64,000 nucleotides of DNA from Streptomyces sp. NRRL B-24085 (GCF_001282115.1 NZ_LJBR01000037.1:16539-80538), one strand, 5' to 3'. Counted from the first letter of the stretch, positions 25,594 through 34,404 are shown. Numbers and translations are program-made. The notes: generated from the letters alone by a model not told the origin.

Positions 25594-26772
25594 ATGCCTC
25601 TCCCGCTGTACCTGCTTGCCCTGGCGGTCTTCGCCATGGGCACCTCGGAGTTCATGCTCGCCGGCCTCTTGCCGGACATCGCCTCGGATGTCGACGTCAC
25701 CGTCGGGACAGCAGGCGTGCTCACCTCGGGCTTCGCGATCGGCATGATCGTCGGCGCCCCCCTGGTGGCCGTGCTTGCCCGCCACTGGCCCAGGCGCCCG
25801 GCCCTTCTCGGGTTCGTCCTCGTCTTCGCGACAGCCCACGCCTTGGGCGCCGTCACCACGAGCTTCCCCGTCCTGTTCGCTACCCGAGTCATCGCCGCGC
25901 TCGCGAACGCGGGATTCCTCGCCATCGCTCTGACAGCCGCGGCCGGGCTGGTCCCACCCGGCAGGAAGGGACGCGCGCTGGCCGTCCTGCTGTCGGGCAC
26001 GACGGTGGCCACGATCGCCGGTGTCCCCGGCGGGTCAGTGCTCGGCACGGCACTCGGCTGGCGGGCCACCTTCTGGGCAGTCGCCGCTCTCTGCCTGCCC
26101 GCCGCTCTCGGCATCCTGAAAGGCTTCCCCGCGGGACATGACGAGGATGAAGCGACCGGCAGGCCATCGTTGCGAGCAGAACTCGCCCAGCTCGCCCGGC
26201 CGCGGCTGATCCTCGTCATGCTGCTCGGCGCACTGGTGAACGCGGCTACCTTCGGCAGCCTCACCTTCCTTGCCCCCGTGGTGACCGACAGCACCGGGCT
26301 GGGCGAGCTCTGGATCTCTGTCGCTCTGGTGCTCTTCGGTGCTGGTTCCTTCGTGGGTGTCACCGTCGCCGGACGGCTGTCCGACCGAAGGCCCGGCCCG
26401 GCCATCGCGGTCGCCGGTCCACTGCTGCTCATCGGCTGGCCCACTCTGGCGGTGCTGGCCAATGTGCCCGCCGCCCTGTTCACCCTCGTGTTCGTGCAGG
26501 GCGCGCTGTCGTTCGCGCTGGGCAGCACGCTGATCACACGGGTCCTTTACGAGGCCGCGGGAGCCCCCACGATGGCTGGCTCGTATGCCACGGCAGCGCT
26601 GAACGTGGGCGCCGCCGTCGGCCCCGTCGTCGCTGCAGCCACGCTCAACACCGAAGCCGGGATCCTGGGACCGCTCTGGACAAGCGGGCTGCTCGTCGCG
26701 GTCGCGCTGCTCATCGCATTCCCCCTCCTCACCGTCATCACGGCCGGCCGGGGCACCGAGGTGCTGCGATGA
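25594..26772 (+). CDS. MFS efflux transporter of the chloramphenicol exporter (Cml/Cmx) type
   Basis: 392 residues from ATG 25594 (MPLPLYLLALAVFAMGTSEF), 12 predicted TM helices. The N-terminal MGTSEFMLAGLLPDIASDV, RVIAALANAGFLAIALTAAA and the GVPGGSVLGTALGWRATFWA block match my recollection of actinomycete CmlR/Cmx proteins, as does TLITRVLYEAAGAPTMAGS in the second half. Function by family: proton-driven export of chloramphenicol or related phenicols. An in-frame ATG at 25555 exists but adds non-homologous residues. The stop overlaps the ATG of an IS481 fragment. A possible regulatory leader lies upstream. Confidence 0.88.
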   Translation: MPLPLYLLALAVFAMGTSEFMLAGLLPDIASDVDVTVGTAGVLTSGFAIGMIVGAPLVAVLARHWPRRPALLGFVLVFATAHALGAVTTSFPVLFATRVIAALANAGFLAIALTAAAGLVPPGRKGRALAVLLSGTTVATIAGVPGGSVLGTALGWRATFWAVAALCLPAALGILKGFPAGHDEDEATGRPSLRAELAQLARPRLILVMLLGALVNAATFGSLTFLAPVVTDSTGLGELWISVALVLFGAGSFVGVTVAGRLSDRRPGPAIAVAGPLLLIGWPTLAVLANVPAALFTLVFVQGALSFALGSTLITRVLYEAAGAPTMAGSYATAALNVGAAVGPVVAAATLNTEAGILGPLWTSGLLVAVALLIAFPLLTVITAGRGTEVLR

Positions 26773-27040
26773 CACATGCGCATGCGCCCTCGCACATCGA
26801 GGAACGCCGACGGCCTGTGGAGCGCTGCCGCACCCGCCCGATCGCGCACGTCGCCGCCGAAGCCGGTGTACCGCGCGCCTGCCTGCCCACGTGGAAGAAC
26901 CGGCACGACACTCACGACGAAGCCGAGTTGCAGGACCGCCCGAGCGTCCCGCGGTCCTCACCGACCCAGCTCCCACCTGATGTCGTCGAACCGATCGAGC
27001 AGCGGCGGCGGGACAACAGGTGGCCCGCCCGCCGAAACAC
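26769..27040 (+). pseudogene. IS481-family transposase, N-terminal fragment
   Basis: From an ATG overlapping the exporter stop: HAHAPSHIEERRRPVERCRT, RPIAHVAAEAGVPRACLPTW, then ELQDRPSVPRSSPTQLPPDV and EPIEQRRRDNRWPARR. This is the HTH region of IS481 transposases (TRPIAHVAAEMGIS..). The rve catalytic domain is missing, and the sequence ends near the left inverted repeat at 27078. Point changes in conserved residues suggest it is old. Confidence 0.75.
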
Positions 27041-27343
27041 CCTCGAACCTGCACGAGTGGATCCTGCCGAGGGCCATGTGCCGCGTCAGGCAACGTTTGC
27101 GATGTTCGTTGTTGGCCCCTGGACGGTAGGTAACGTGGCCCGAAGCCGAGCGTTGTGGGCGCCGTCCCAATGCGAACCTCAACGCTCCGAGCGCCGAATC
27201 GGTCGCGCGCTCGGTCTGCGGTCTGGTTCGCATCACGACGGCGTCACAGTAGGTGCCATCGGGACACCGATGAGAAATGGCGCCGACAGTCGTCTGATTG
27301 CGGTCCGGTGGACGCAGGGCGCGCATCAAGGGAGAGCCACGGC
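27041..27343. other. Gap carrying the left inverted repeat of a possible element
   Basis: No gene supported. It contains GTGCCGCGTCAGGCAACGTT (27078-27097, repeat to 27099), matching at 20 of 22 positions the complement of 28052-28073 on the far side of the DHFR-like gene. Confidence 0.5.
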
Positions 27344-28073
27344 ATGAGACCACTTCGATACTCGATCAACGTCACACTCGACGGCTGCTGCCATCACGAG
27401 GCAGGACTTCCCCCGGACGAGGAGTCGATGCGCTACTGGACCGCTGAGATGGAGCGAGCCGATGCCCTGCTGTTCGGCCGGGTGACCTACGAGATGATGG
27501 AGTCAGCGTGGCGGAAGCCGGCCACGGGCACGTGGCCTGAGTGGATGGGTGAGTGGGAGATCCCGTTCGCCGAGACCATCGACCGGGCGAAGAAGTACGT
27601 CGTGTCGAGCACGCTGAGCGAGGTCGATTGGAATGCCGATCTGGTGCGAGGCGACTTGGGGCAAGCGGTTCAGCGGCTCAAGCAGAGGCAGGCGACGGCC
27701 TGTGGGTGGGGGGCGTGACGCTCCCCACGGCATTGGCAGACCTGGGACTGATCGACGAGTACGAGTTCCTCGTTCAGCCAGTCCTTGCCGGACACGGGCC
27801 GACGTTGCTCGCCGGTCTGCGCGAGCGCATCCAGCTTGAGCTCGTGGACCGCCGCGAGTTCCGGTCGGGGGCGGTAGCCCAGCGATACCGGCCCGCACAA
27901 GTCACGGCTTGACTTGATGTGTTGTCCTGGCACATTGGCCGCTCCCTCGACGGAACGTCGGCTCGGGTCGCACTGTCCCGCGCTGCCCGTACCCCGAGCG
28001 GCGGACATGTCGACGGGGGACATCGCCCCGAGGTGCCGCTCGCGGACAGGACAAACGTTGCCTGACGTAGCAC
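27078..28073. repeat. 22-bp inverted repeats flanking the DHFR-like gene
   Basis: Left arm 27078-27099, right arm 28052-28073; 20 of 22 bases match, including 16 consecutive (CGTCAGGCAACGTTTG). Similarity does not continue inwards. The ~1-kb unit holds only a broken RibD/DHFR-like gene and no transposase, so it could be a non-autonomous element, the remains of one, or a chance relic of nearby insertion-sequence ends. Confidence 0.6.
27344..27912 (+). pseudogene. Dihydrofolate-reductase-family (RibD C-terminal domain) protein, frameshifted
   Basis: ATG 27344 after GGGAGAG. MRPLRYSINVTLDGCCHHEA, ERADALLFGRVTYEMMESAW and DRAKKYVVSSTLSEVDW are typical of the small actinobacterial dihydrofolate-reductase-like proteins. 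Near 27690 the frame is lost (ending ..TACGWGA), while a neighbouring frame continues DGLWVGGVTLPTALADLGLI and YEFLVQPVLAGHGPTLLAGL to 27912. A single indel explains it. If it is a sequencing error, the protein would be about 188 residues and probably functional. Confidence 0.85.
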
Positions 28074-28345
28074 TAACAACGCCTAACGGAATGGGCCGTG
28101 CAGGCTGATCTGCAGAGGTCCCGACTCACCGTCGGCGACGAACCGCGGCAGGAATTGCTCCAGCAGTCCCAGAAGTTGCCGAAGGTCGTCGGCTACCCTG
28201 TCGAACTCCGGTTCGTCCAGTGATGCCGTCCGTGTTCGATACACCGATCCGTCATGCGGCGCCTCGAAGTTCCCAACATCCTCCTGCACGTTATGGTGCC
28301 GCGCGCCAGCAACCCGTCGATTCCCAGAACCAGTTGTGCACCGGC
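27913..28345. other. Gap with right inverted repeat and a possible gene tail
   Basis: Contains the right repeat (28052-28073). On the minus strand 28083-28235 reads SLDEPEFDRVADDLRQLLGL and LEQFLPRFVADGESGPLQIS, ending GPFR-stop, plausibly the C-terminus of a lost protein, but with no recognisable family or start. Confidence 0.4.
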
Positions 28346-28380
28346 GGGGTGGCCCGTGCGGAGTCCGCACGGGCCACCCC
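28346..28380 (-). terminator. Strong terminator hairpin after the peptidase-inhibitor-like gene
   Basis: Perfect 17-base arms (GGGGTGGCCCGTGCGGA at 28346-28362, complement at 28364-28380) around one base, immediately beyond the minus-strand stop at 28386. Confidence 0.85.
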
Positions 28381-28385
28381 CGGTC

Positions 28386-28892
28386 TCACGGTCCTTCGCA
28401 GATGGCGTTCGTCCACTGGTGCGAAGAGATGTTGTCGTTCAGGGTCTCGCCCTGTCCGGGACCGTTGTTCGGGAAAAACCACTGTGACAGGTCGGCGTAG
28501 TACCAGCCGTTGTCGATGCAGGCGTTCGCGCCACCGTAGCCGGTGTCCCAGTAGACGACGACGTTCGCATAGGAACCCGGGTAACCGCGGTTCTCGATCG
28601 AGCTTGCCTGATTGCGCATGTTCCCGCCGGGCGAGCAGGTGGTCCAGTCGGTGTCGTTGCCGACCCAGCGACAGTAGTTGCCCGTCCTGTTCGCGCCCTC
28701 CCAGGCGTAGAAGTAGCCGTCCGCGGCCACAGCCGAGGAATCGGCGGCAGCGGCGGAAGCGGCGGACTTCGAGCCGGGGGTGGGCACGGGGGCCTCTGCT
28801 GCGCCGGCGATCCCCGGTGCGGCGAGAATGCTCAGGCCCGCGAGGGCGAGCCCCGCGAGGCCGGTGCTGATCTTCCTGGGTGATGCAGACAT
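28386..28892 (-). CDS. Secreted peptidase-inhibitor family I36-like protein
   Basis: 168 residues from ATG 28892. Signal peptide with basic start and Ala-rich h-region (GLAGLALAGLSILAAPGIAG), likely cut after AGA-A. The mature part has FYAWEGANRTGNYCRWVGND, GNMRNQASSIENRGYPGSYA and DTGYGGANACIDNGWYYADL, the betagamma-crystallin-like pattern of I36 inhibitors (SMPI-like), with Cys pairs. It ends EGP just before a strong terminator. It lies 37 bases after the lipoprotein gene, probably the same transcript. Predicted role: extracellular protease inhibition or wall-associated function, not demonstrable here. Confidence 0.85.
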   Translation of the reverse strand: MSASPRKISTGLAGLALAGLSILAAPGIAGAAEAPVPTPGSKSAASAAAADSSAVAADGYFYAWEGANRTGNYCRWVGNDTDWTTCSPGGNMRNQASSIENRGYPGSYANVVVYWDTGYGGANACIDNGWYYADLSQWFFPNNGPGQGETLNDNISSHQWTNAICEGP

Positions 28893-28929
28893 GGCTGTCT
28901 CCCTGATTGTCGCTTCCGTGGTCGCGCGG

Positions 28930-29856
28930 TCAGTGCCCGGACAGATAGGCGCGAGCCCGGGGAAGCGCGCCCCTCTCCAACTGGAGTCGGCTGTCCACCG
29001 CCGCGCGGTACTTCTTCTGCAGGCGCTGGTCATAACGGGCGTCCAGCCGCTGTGCGGTGGCGGACAGCCCGGTACTGTGCGCACACCGTGCTTCGTCGAC
29101 CGCGGTACGCACTTCCTCCTTTTGGTCCTTGGCCTTGTCCGAGACGAAGGCCGCGCGGGCCTGGCTCGGATCCGTGTAGCGGTGACCGTGTCGGCGCATG
29201 CACGTCGCCCATTCCCGCGTGGATTCGCGGAACTGCGGATCGGCGAGGACGTCGGCCCGGCGGATCGACGCGAGCGAGTTGGTCACCGCCTTGGCCCGGA
29301 ACCATTTCGCAAGGCCGCCGTAGAGCTCTCCCTCTGTCTCCGCCAAGCAGCCGTCAGTGTTGCGCCCGGCGATGGCGCCGGTGGGCAGGCGCACCTCCAA
29401 GCCTCCGGTTCTTCCGCTGTAGGCGTCGACCGCCTGCGTCCTGCGCTGCGGAGGCAGACTTTGCAGGTAACGGCGGTTCGGATCAGTGCGCCGCACCTGG
29501 GCGATGCGCCGCCGCACGTCGCTGCCGTACCCATGCCGCTGTGCCCAGGCCAAGTCAGCCACCACGTAAGGGAACGACTTGTCCTCGGGCACCGGATTCT
29601 CGGGTACCTTCCACACTTTGAACCCCTTGCGGGCCATGCAGCTTTGCACCATGGCCTGTTCGGCGTCGTACAGCAGCGACTTCTCCCGCGCCGTCAACGG
29701 CCATGCCGTTCCCGCAGGCTTCATCCCAGCCGGATCTTCCGCCCGCGTCTCCGGAACGTTCCCGTTCGAGCCACAGGCGGCCACGGCAAAGATCATTAGT
29801 CCCGAGACGGCAGCCAATAACCGGCGCCCGAACGCGGTGTCCCCCGTGTTGCCCAT
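28930..29856 (-). CDS. Putative lipoprotein, unknown function
   Basis: 308 residues. N-terminus GRRLLAAVSGLMIFAVAACG is a lipoprotein signal with lipobox AVAAC (Cys28). The mature protein has four more Cys (VQSCMARKG, DGCLAETE, WATCMRRHG, ARCAHSTG) and is helical and highly charged, with no catalytic motif I recognise. I recall similar lipoproteins next to small secreted proteins in streptomycetes. It precedes the I36-like gene by 37 bases on the same strand. Probably surface anchored; function unknown. Confidence 0.85.
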   Translation of the reverse strand: MGNTGDTAFGRRLLAAVSGLMIFAVAACGSNGNVPETRAEDPAGMKPAGTAWPLTAREKSLLYDAEQAMVQSCMARKGFKVWKVPENPVPEDKSFPYVVADLAWAQRHGYGSDVRRRIAQVRRTDPNRRYLQSLPPQRRTQAVDAYSGRTGGLEVRLPTGAIAGRNTDGCLAETEGELYGGLAKWFRAKAVTNSLASIRRADVLADPQFRESTREWATCMRRHGHRYTDPSQARAAFVSDKAKDQKEEVRTAVDEARCAHSTGLSATAQRLDARYDQRLQKKYRAAVDSRLQLERGALPRARAYLSGH

Positions 29857-30118
29857 GGAGTCGTCCCACTCTTCCTAGTTCTCGGTCGCAGTGCGCCGCC
29901 GGGTGCGGATCAGAGAGCCATCAGCGGCACTCCGCCCCGCCACCCTTTCGGGCGATCTTCCTCAGCGCGCGGTCCAGGCGCGGGGCGCGGGCAGCCGGCA
30001 GACCGACGACTTGACGCCCCCAGAGGTGACGGTGGTGCGATGTACCCGTTCCCTCTGACCCGGGCCCACCGCCGTCACGGACATTGCCTGTGGCTCGTGG
30101 TCATGCTCTACGGCCGGC

Positions 30119-30481
30119 TCAGGCGTCGTCCCAGCAGTAACCGTTCTCGACGGACAGTCCGGCGTACTTGTCACCCTTCAGGTAGACGGCGCTCACCCAC
30201 CACGAGTAGCGGCTGCCCTTCTTGCCGGTGGCCACCCAGACGTCGTTCGAGTAGCCGTTGTCCGTGATGGTCTCGCCCCACTTCCAGCACAGTCCAAAGA
30301 CGGTGTAGTTGGCCGGGTATACGTCCTCCCGGGCGCTCTTCGAGGTCGGGTAGTCCCGGACGTTCACCCGCTCGTACGTGGTGACCATTGCGCCTTGAGC
30401 TGCTGATGCCGGGCTGGTGGCGATCGCGGAGCAGCCCGCGACCAACGCAGCGACCAGGGCCGCCTTGACGGCATGCCTCAT
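30119..30481 (-). CDS. Small secreted SH3b-like protein
   Basis: 120 residues from ATG 30481, preceded by GGGGGA. Signal peptide MRHAVKAALVAALVAGCSAI followed by ATSPASAA. The mature ~90 residues start YERVNVRDYPTSKS, the N-V-R-x-x-P signature of bacterial SH3 domains, with VFGLCWKWGETITDNGYSND and YSWWVSAVYLKGD and a C-terminal CWDDA. Bacterial SH3 domains commonly bind cell wall. Divergent from the NTPase-type remnant starting at 30542. Confidence 0.85.
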   Translation of the reverse strand: MRHAVKAALVAALVAGCSAIATSPASAAQGAMVTTYERVNVRDYPTSKSAREDVYPANYTVFGLCWKWGETITDNGYSNDVWVATGKKGSRYSWWVSAVYLKGDKYAGLSVENGYCWDDA

Positions 30482-30541
30482 ACGTTCCCCCTGTTCGTCC
30501 AACGGTCACAGCGACAGTCGCACGCACCTGCCAGGAGCACC

Positions 30542-31145
30542 ATGTTTTCGATCCCCTTCGAAACGTGGGCGCGCGTGGGCCGGCCGCCGGCGCTGCGCGA
30601 GTTCAAAGACCCGCTCTTCGAGGTGTATCTGGCAGCGGGCTCCCCCAGCCTGAAGGAGATCACCGAGGCCATCACCGACGACGACGGCCTGGTGGGGGCG
30701 CCGAGCCGGGACACGGTCCACGGCCTCATCAGCGACGCAGAACGACCTGGCCAGCAGACCTATGTGGTCGCCGTGGTGACGGTGCCGGCCCGGCGGGCTG
30801 CCTGGGACACTCCGGATCTGGTGGGGCGGGTGCGTGAGCTGTGGCTACGGGCCCGGATGGCGCAGGGCGCGGAGCGCCCGATCAGCGACCTGCGCGGCGA
30901 TCTCCGGCTCCTCCTGGACGCAGGACTGGGCATCCACCCGGCCCTGGACACCGACGGCGCGCGCCAGGGGGTTCGGGATTCTGCCCGCCTACGTCCCGCG
31001 GGACCACGACGCTCGCCTGAGGACGGTGGTCGCCGGCAAGAGCCGCACTTTGCGGGAGGCGGGTCCGAGTGCCCCAGAAGACCTCATCGCCGTACTGACG
31101 GCAGCTCAGCGTGCAAGGGGGCCCCGCCTGGTACGAGCAGCGGCA
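30542..31145 (+). pseudogene. Truncated N-terminus of a large NTPase-type (STAND-like) conflict protein
   Basis: ATG 30542 after CAGGAG: MFSIPFETWARVGRPPALRE, then VYLAAGSPSLKEITEAITDD, RDTVHGLIS and LRLLLDAGLGIHPALD. A frameshift near 30965 is followed by GFGILPAYVPRDHDARLRTV VA in another frame. In intact relatives, as I recall them, this precedes a P-loop region (LVGGSSTGKTRACWEAL). Here the text jumps instead to SRTLREAGPSAPEDLIAVLT and ends, so the NTPase core and sensor repeats are deleted. Confidence 0.6.
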
Positions 31146-31657
31146 AACCGCCGCTCACCAGTCTCAGGGCTGCAACAGTCACGGACTCCGCGCCAGGCTG
31201 TGTGACGACGTCGACGCCCTCGGCAGTTCCCCACAGCTGGTTGCCGGCGTGTCGGAGGTGCCGGAGCCGGCACCACGTGACGGCCTGGTTCCGCCGCCGT
31301 GGGACGGTACGCCCCCGATCCGCGCCCCGGGGCCGTTCCTCCGGGCCTCGGTATGTCTTAGCCCGCATGAACGGCGACGGCCACCCGTCATCGACGCCTT
31401 CACACCTTGGCAAGTCAGCGCGGCAGGGATGGCCGTGAGCTGATCGCGCTTGGGTGTCGGCCATGTCTGGATGCGGTCCCAGCGGTGTGCTTCACGCCCC
31501 GGTCGCCTCTGCCCCAATAGCGATCACTTCAGTTGGAATATCCCCAAAAGGATGCACTTCAGCCATGTCGCTGGCTCTGGAGGCCAAAAGATCGGCAGAG
31601 TCTGTGGGGCAACGACACCCGTCCCACGGCCTCCTGGCTCAGTGAAGGGAACCGGAC
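31146..31657. other. 512-base gap
   Basis: No supported gene. The last 40 bases include the GAAGGGAAC ribosome site of the next gene. The remainder shows no clear repeats or hairpins. Confidence 0.45.
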
Positions 31658-31978
31658 ATGAACTACCGCAGGCATCTCGCCGTCAGTCTCGTCGCGGCAT
31701 CGGCTCTCCTCGGCGCCGGCCTCGTGACAACTTCCCCGGCATCGGCAGCCCCCACGGCATCTGCGGTGTCCGCGCAGGGCACGGCGCCAGCCTGCGTCAC
31801 GCGGGACGTCATCAAGCACCGAAAGTACGTAAAGGTCACCAACACCTGCAACGTGGCCATGCACTTGAAGGTCGTCATCGACTGGGGCAACGACTCGCCA
31901 TGCCTCACCTACCAGCCCGGTGAGCAGTGGGAGTGGAACTGGGGCCGCGGCTCCTACGGCAAGGTCGTCACCTGTTGA
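31658..31978 (+). CDS. Small secreted four-cysteine protein (tendamistat-like pattern)
   Basis: 106 residues. Signal peptide MNYRRHLAVSLVAASALLGA ending SPASAA. Mature part: PACVTRDVIKHRKYVKVTNT then C, HLKVVIDWGNDSPCLTYQPG and a terminal VVTC. Four Cys at spacing about 18 and 25 residues and a beta-rich layout recall the Streptomyces alpha-amylase inhibitors (tendamistat), but the inhibitor WRY loop is not present (HRKY instead), so the activity is doubtful. Good ribosome site; clearly a real exported protein. Confidence 0.8.
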   Translation: MNYRRHLAVSLVAASALLGAGLVTTSPASAAPTASAVSAQGTAPACVTRDVIKHRKYVKVTNTCNVAMHLKVVIDWGNDSPCLTYQPGEQWEWNWGRGSYGKVVTC

Positions 31979-32328
31979 ACCGACCAGCGCCCCGTGCCCA
32001 GTCCTCAGTGACTGCGCGCCGGGACGCAAGCACTCTCCGCCCCGCCCAGTCCTTCCGCCGGACCAGAGGGAACGGGAGGGGTACGGTATGCCGCGGCCGA
32101 CTCGGGGATGGCCGCGGCACCCGCATCTCACTCACCCCGAAACGCGCCGGAAGTGCCACGCCCCGAAGGTGTTCACCAATTTCCCCTCCCACGTCCTGCC
32201 AGTCTGCGCCGATCGGGCGAACCAACTGACTCGCTCTCTGAGGGGCATGGGTGGGCGGGAATGTCTGCTCCTTCCGCCACACCGTCTTTGCGGCGTGGCG
32301 GGGCGGTCGAAATCTTGAAGCGCCAAGG
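31979..32328. other. 350-base gap
   Basis: No gene supported; no strong hairpin after the secreted-protein stop. Confidence 0.45.
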
Positions 32329-32900
32329 TCAGGCGGCGAACTCGATGTTGGTGACGTACTCGTATTGGCCTCACTGGGAACCGAGGTCGACGGCCAGGTT
32401 GACCCAGGCGCCGTCCAGCGCCTGGTCGTGGCCGACCGCCCACGCGGCGACACTCCGGTCCCAGCGGCGCAGATCCAGCGAATTCCATGGGGCGCTGGCG
32501 CAACCGGGAGACGCCGGACTGGTTGAAGGGATGGATCTCGACGCGGGTGCCGCGGCCGTCGCGGTTGAGCCGGGCGGCCGTTAGCGGGCGACGTTCTGGC
32601 GCCGCACGGTGCGGTACGCCTGCTCGATGCGCTCGAGGTTGCGTCGGGACGGGGTGGGGGTGCTGGCCGTCCAGGCGCACCGGGTGCGGTCGGTGACGGT
32701 CAGCCTGGCCGTGCGGGCCGCAGCCCGGGCGTGGGGGGTGCGGGTGAGGTAGTTCAGGCGGACCAGGAGGGCGCATCGGGTGGTGACGGGGCAGCGATGT
32801 AGCTGGCCTGCACGTCCAGTTGGCGGGCGACGGCCTCGTGGCCCTTGATGCCGTGGGCGCCGCACTTGCCGAACTCGATGTTCCGTTTGTAGTGATTCCG
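32329..32900 (-). pseudogene. Multiply frameshifted remnant of an unidentified gene
   Basis: Successive minus-strand segments read as one protein across frames: NIEFGKCGAHGIKGHEAVAR QLDVQASY; LTVTDRTRCAWTASTPTPSR RNLERIEQAYRTVRRQNVAR; after a shift RLNRDGRGTRVEIHPFNQSG; after another LDLRRWDRSVAAWAVGHDQA and LDGAWVNLAVDLGSQ; an in-frame stop; then GQYEYVTNIEFAA and TGA at 32329. At least three indels and one stop. I have the impression of a conserved actinobacterial family ending QYEYVTNVxFAA but cannot name it. The Arg-rich middle hints at nucleic-acid binding. Confidence 0.5.
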
Positions 32901-33231
32901 CTCTCCGGTGAGCGCGCGTGCATCGCGGGGGCGGGGAGACTCCCCTGGGCGGACGCCTTGCCGCGCAGCGCGGGGGCAACGCCATCCCGAATGAGACGAG
33001 AGCGGGTTGACCAGCAGATGTCCGTCCCGCAGGTGACCACCCCGTTCCTGAATCGCTCACGTGAACATGGGGTGCGGTGGCCTGGTGGCGCCAGGGCTAC
33101 CGTGCCGGTTCGCCGCGGGCGGTCAGCGCAGATTTCGTGAAAAGCCGGGTGACGACCCCGCGACAAGCAGAGCATTCCGTGTGCCATCTGTCATGTACCG
33201 GATCAGCGACATCTCACCCAAGGAGTTGCGG
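32901..33231. other. 330-base gap ahead of the next secreted protein
   Basis: No supported gene. AAGGAG at 33219-33224 is the ribosome site of the next CDS. Confidence 0.45.
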
Positions 33232-33711
33232 ATGAAGCGTTTACGGAGAACACAGCTGATCGGCCTCGGAGTCATGGCCCTGACGCTCGGCCTGGTCTCC
33301 GCCCCGACTGCGCAGGCGGCACCCTCCGGCGAGACAAATGCCGCTGCGGCCGGAGCCGTTGAGTGCAGTGGCAGTTGGGACGGCAAGAACTACTGGGCCA
33401 AGAGCCCTTCAGGGAGCAGCGGGGGCGGCTATGCGCGCACCTACTGGAACTCGTCGACCAGGCAGAACTGTGCGAAGTTCTTCTCCAGCCCCTACGACGG
33501 TCTGGCGTCCTACATCACGCTGTATCTCCACGACGAGAGCGGTGACTACGCAGCTGACCCGCCCCCCGAGCACCCAGCGAACTACCACTACTACGCCGGA
33601 CCCGTCTACACCTGGTTCGACGCGACCAATCAATGCATCCACCTGAGCGGGTCACTGATCCGCGGTGGGGTGAAGTACACCCTCAGCACCCCGGACATCC
33701 GGTGCGGCTGA
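33232..33711 (+). CDS. Secreted hypothetical protein
   Basis: 159 residues from ATG 33232 behind AAGGAG. Signal peptide MKRLRRTQLIGLGVMALTLG with APTAQAA cleavage. The mature protein (VECSGSWDGKNYWAKSPSGS, GGYARTYWNSSTRQNCAKFF, TLYLHDESGDYA, YYAGPVYTWFDATNQCIHLS) is rich in aromatic residues and Gly and has four Cys (two likely disulphides), with a beta-sandwich feel. No family recognised. One of five small exported proteins in a 6-kb stretch. Confidence 0.82.
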   Translation: MKRLRRTQLIGLGVMALTLGLVSAPTAQAAPSGETNAAAAGAVECSGSWDGKNYWAKSPSGSSGGGYARTYWNSSTRQNCAKFFSSPYDGLASYITLYLHDESGDYAADPPPEHPANYHYYAGPVYTWFDATNQCIHLSGSLIRGGVKYTLSTPDIRCG

Positions 33712-33760
33712 TCCATCTGCGCTGAACCGTCCAGCGGCACCACTCACTTCACAGGTGCTG

Positions 33761-33788
33761 TGGGGCACCCGGAGGAACGGGTGCCCCA
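33761..33788. terminator. Hairpin terminator after the secreted protein
   Basis: Perfect 11-base arms (TGGGGCACCCG at 33761-33771, complement at 33778-33788) with a 6-base loop, 50 bases past the stop at 33711. It may also serve the convergent NTF2-like gene ending at 34009. Confidence 0.75.
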
Positions 33789-34008
33789 GGTGCCTGGTGG
33801 CGTGGTCGGCTGCTGAGGGTGCCGGGGACAGGGATGCGCCGGGGTGTTCGGTGGTCACATCGGCGCGGGTGTGGCTGCCGTGCCGGGAAGGGGTCGGGGA
33901 GCATCTTCTCGCCCCCTCCCCCACTGCGTCCCCCTGAGAAACGTCAGCTTGGGAGATCAAACTGATCAAGGGCTGAACCATGGAACGGCGGGAGCCCGAC
34001 AGTGTCCA

Positions 34009-34404
34009 TCACGGCCCGTCGTCCCCATGACGGTGGGCGACCCGCCACCACCCGCCCTCGCGACGGTAGACCTGAGTCACCCGCAACGTGTAACTCGTCG
34101 GCTTGCCGTGGACGGACACGGACGTGCGCTCGAAGCCGGCCGTCCAGGCCAGGTCGCCCACCACGTCGCACGCCCGCAGCTCGAACGCATACGACGTGCA
34201 GTCGGAAAAGCTCTCCGCGAGGTGGGTGAAGAGCTCATCGACCTCACGTAGCCCGAAGGCGTTGCGCCAGGCGCCGAGCACACTCACCGGCTCCTCGTGG
34301 GACCACAGCGCCCTACGCGGGTCCGCGTCGCCGTTGTGGAGGGCCAGCTCCGCCGCGTACAGGTCGGATCCGACCCAGGCCAGGAAGTCGTCGCGCTCGC
34401 TCAT
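34009..34404 (-). CDS. NTF2/SnoaL-like nuclear-transport-factor-2 family protein
   Basis: 131 residues from ATG 34404 (an ATG at 34413 is also possible; neither has a strong ribosome site). SERDDFLAWVGSDLYAAELA, NGDADPRRALWSHEEPVSVL and GAWRNAFGLREVDELFTHLA, then ACDVVGDLAWTAGFERTSV and TLRVTQVYRREGGWWRVAHR are the alpha-helix plus curved-sheet pattern of DUF4440/SnoaL_3 proteins. Such proteins range from small isomerases/hydrolases to non-catalytic stress proteins; no catalytic residue set can be assigned. It ends GDDGP. Confidence 0.85.
   Translation of the reverse strand: MSERDDFLAWVGSDLYAAELALHNGDADPRRALWSHEEPVSVLGAWRNAFGLREVDELFTHLAESFSDCTSYAFELRACDVVGDLAWTAGFERTSVSVHGKPTSYTLRVTQVYRREGGWWRVAHRHGDDGP

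Noticed and set aside
28052..28090. GCCTAACG and CACTAACAAC near the right inverted repeat as an integron attC site
   Set aside because: Only one half resembles attC; no paired site, integrase or cassette promoter, so the resemblance is too weak.
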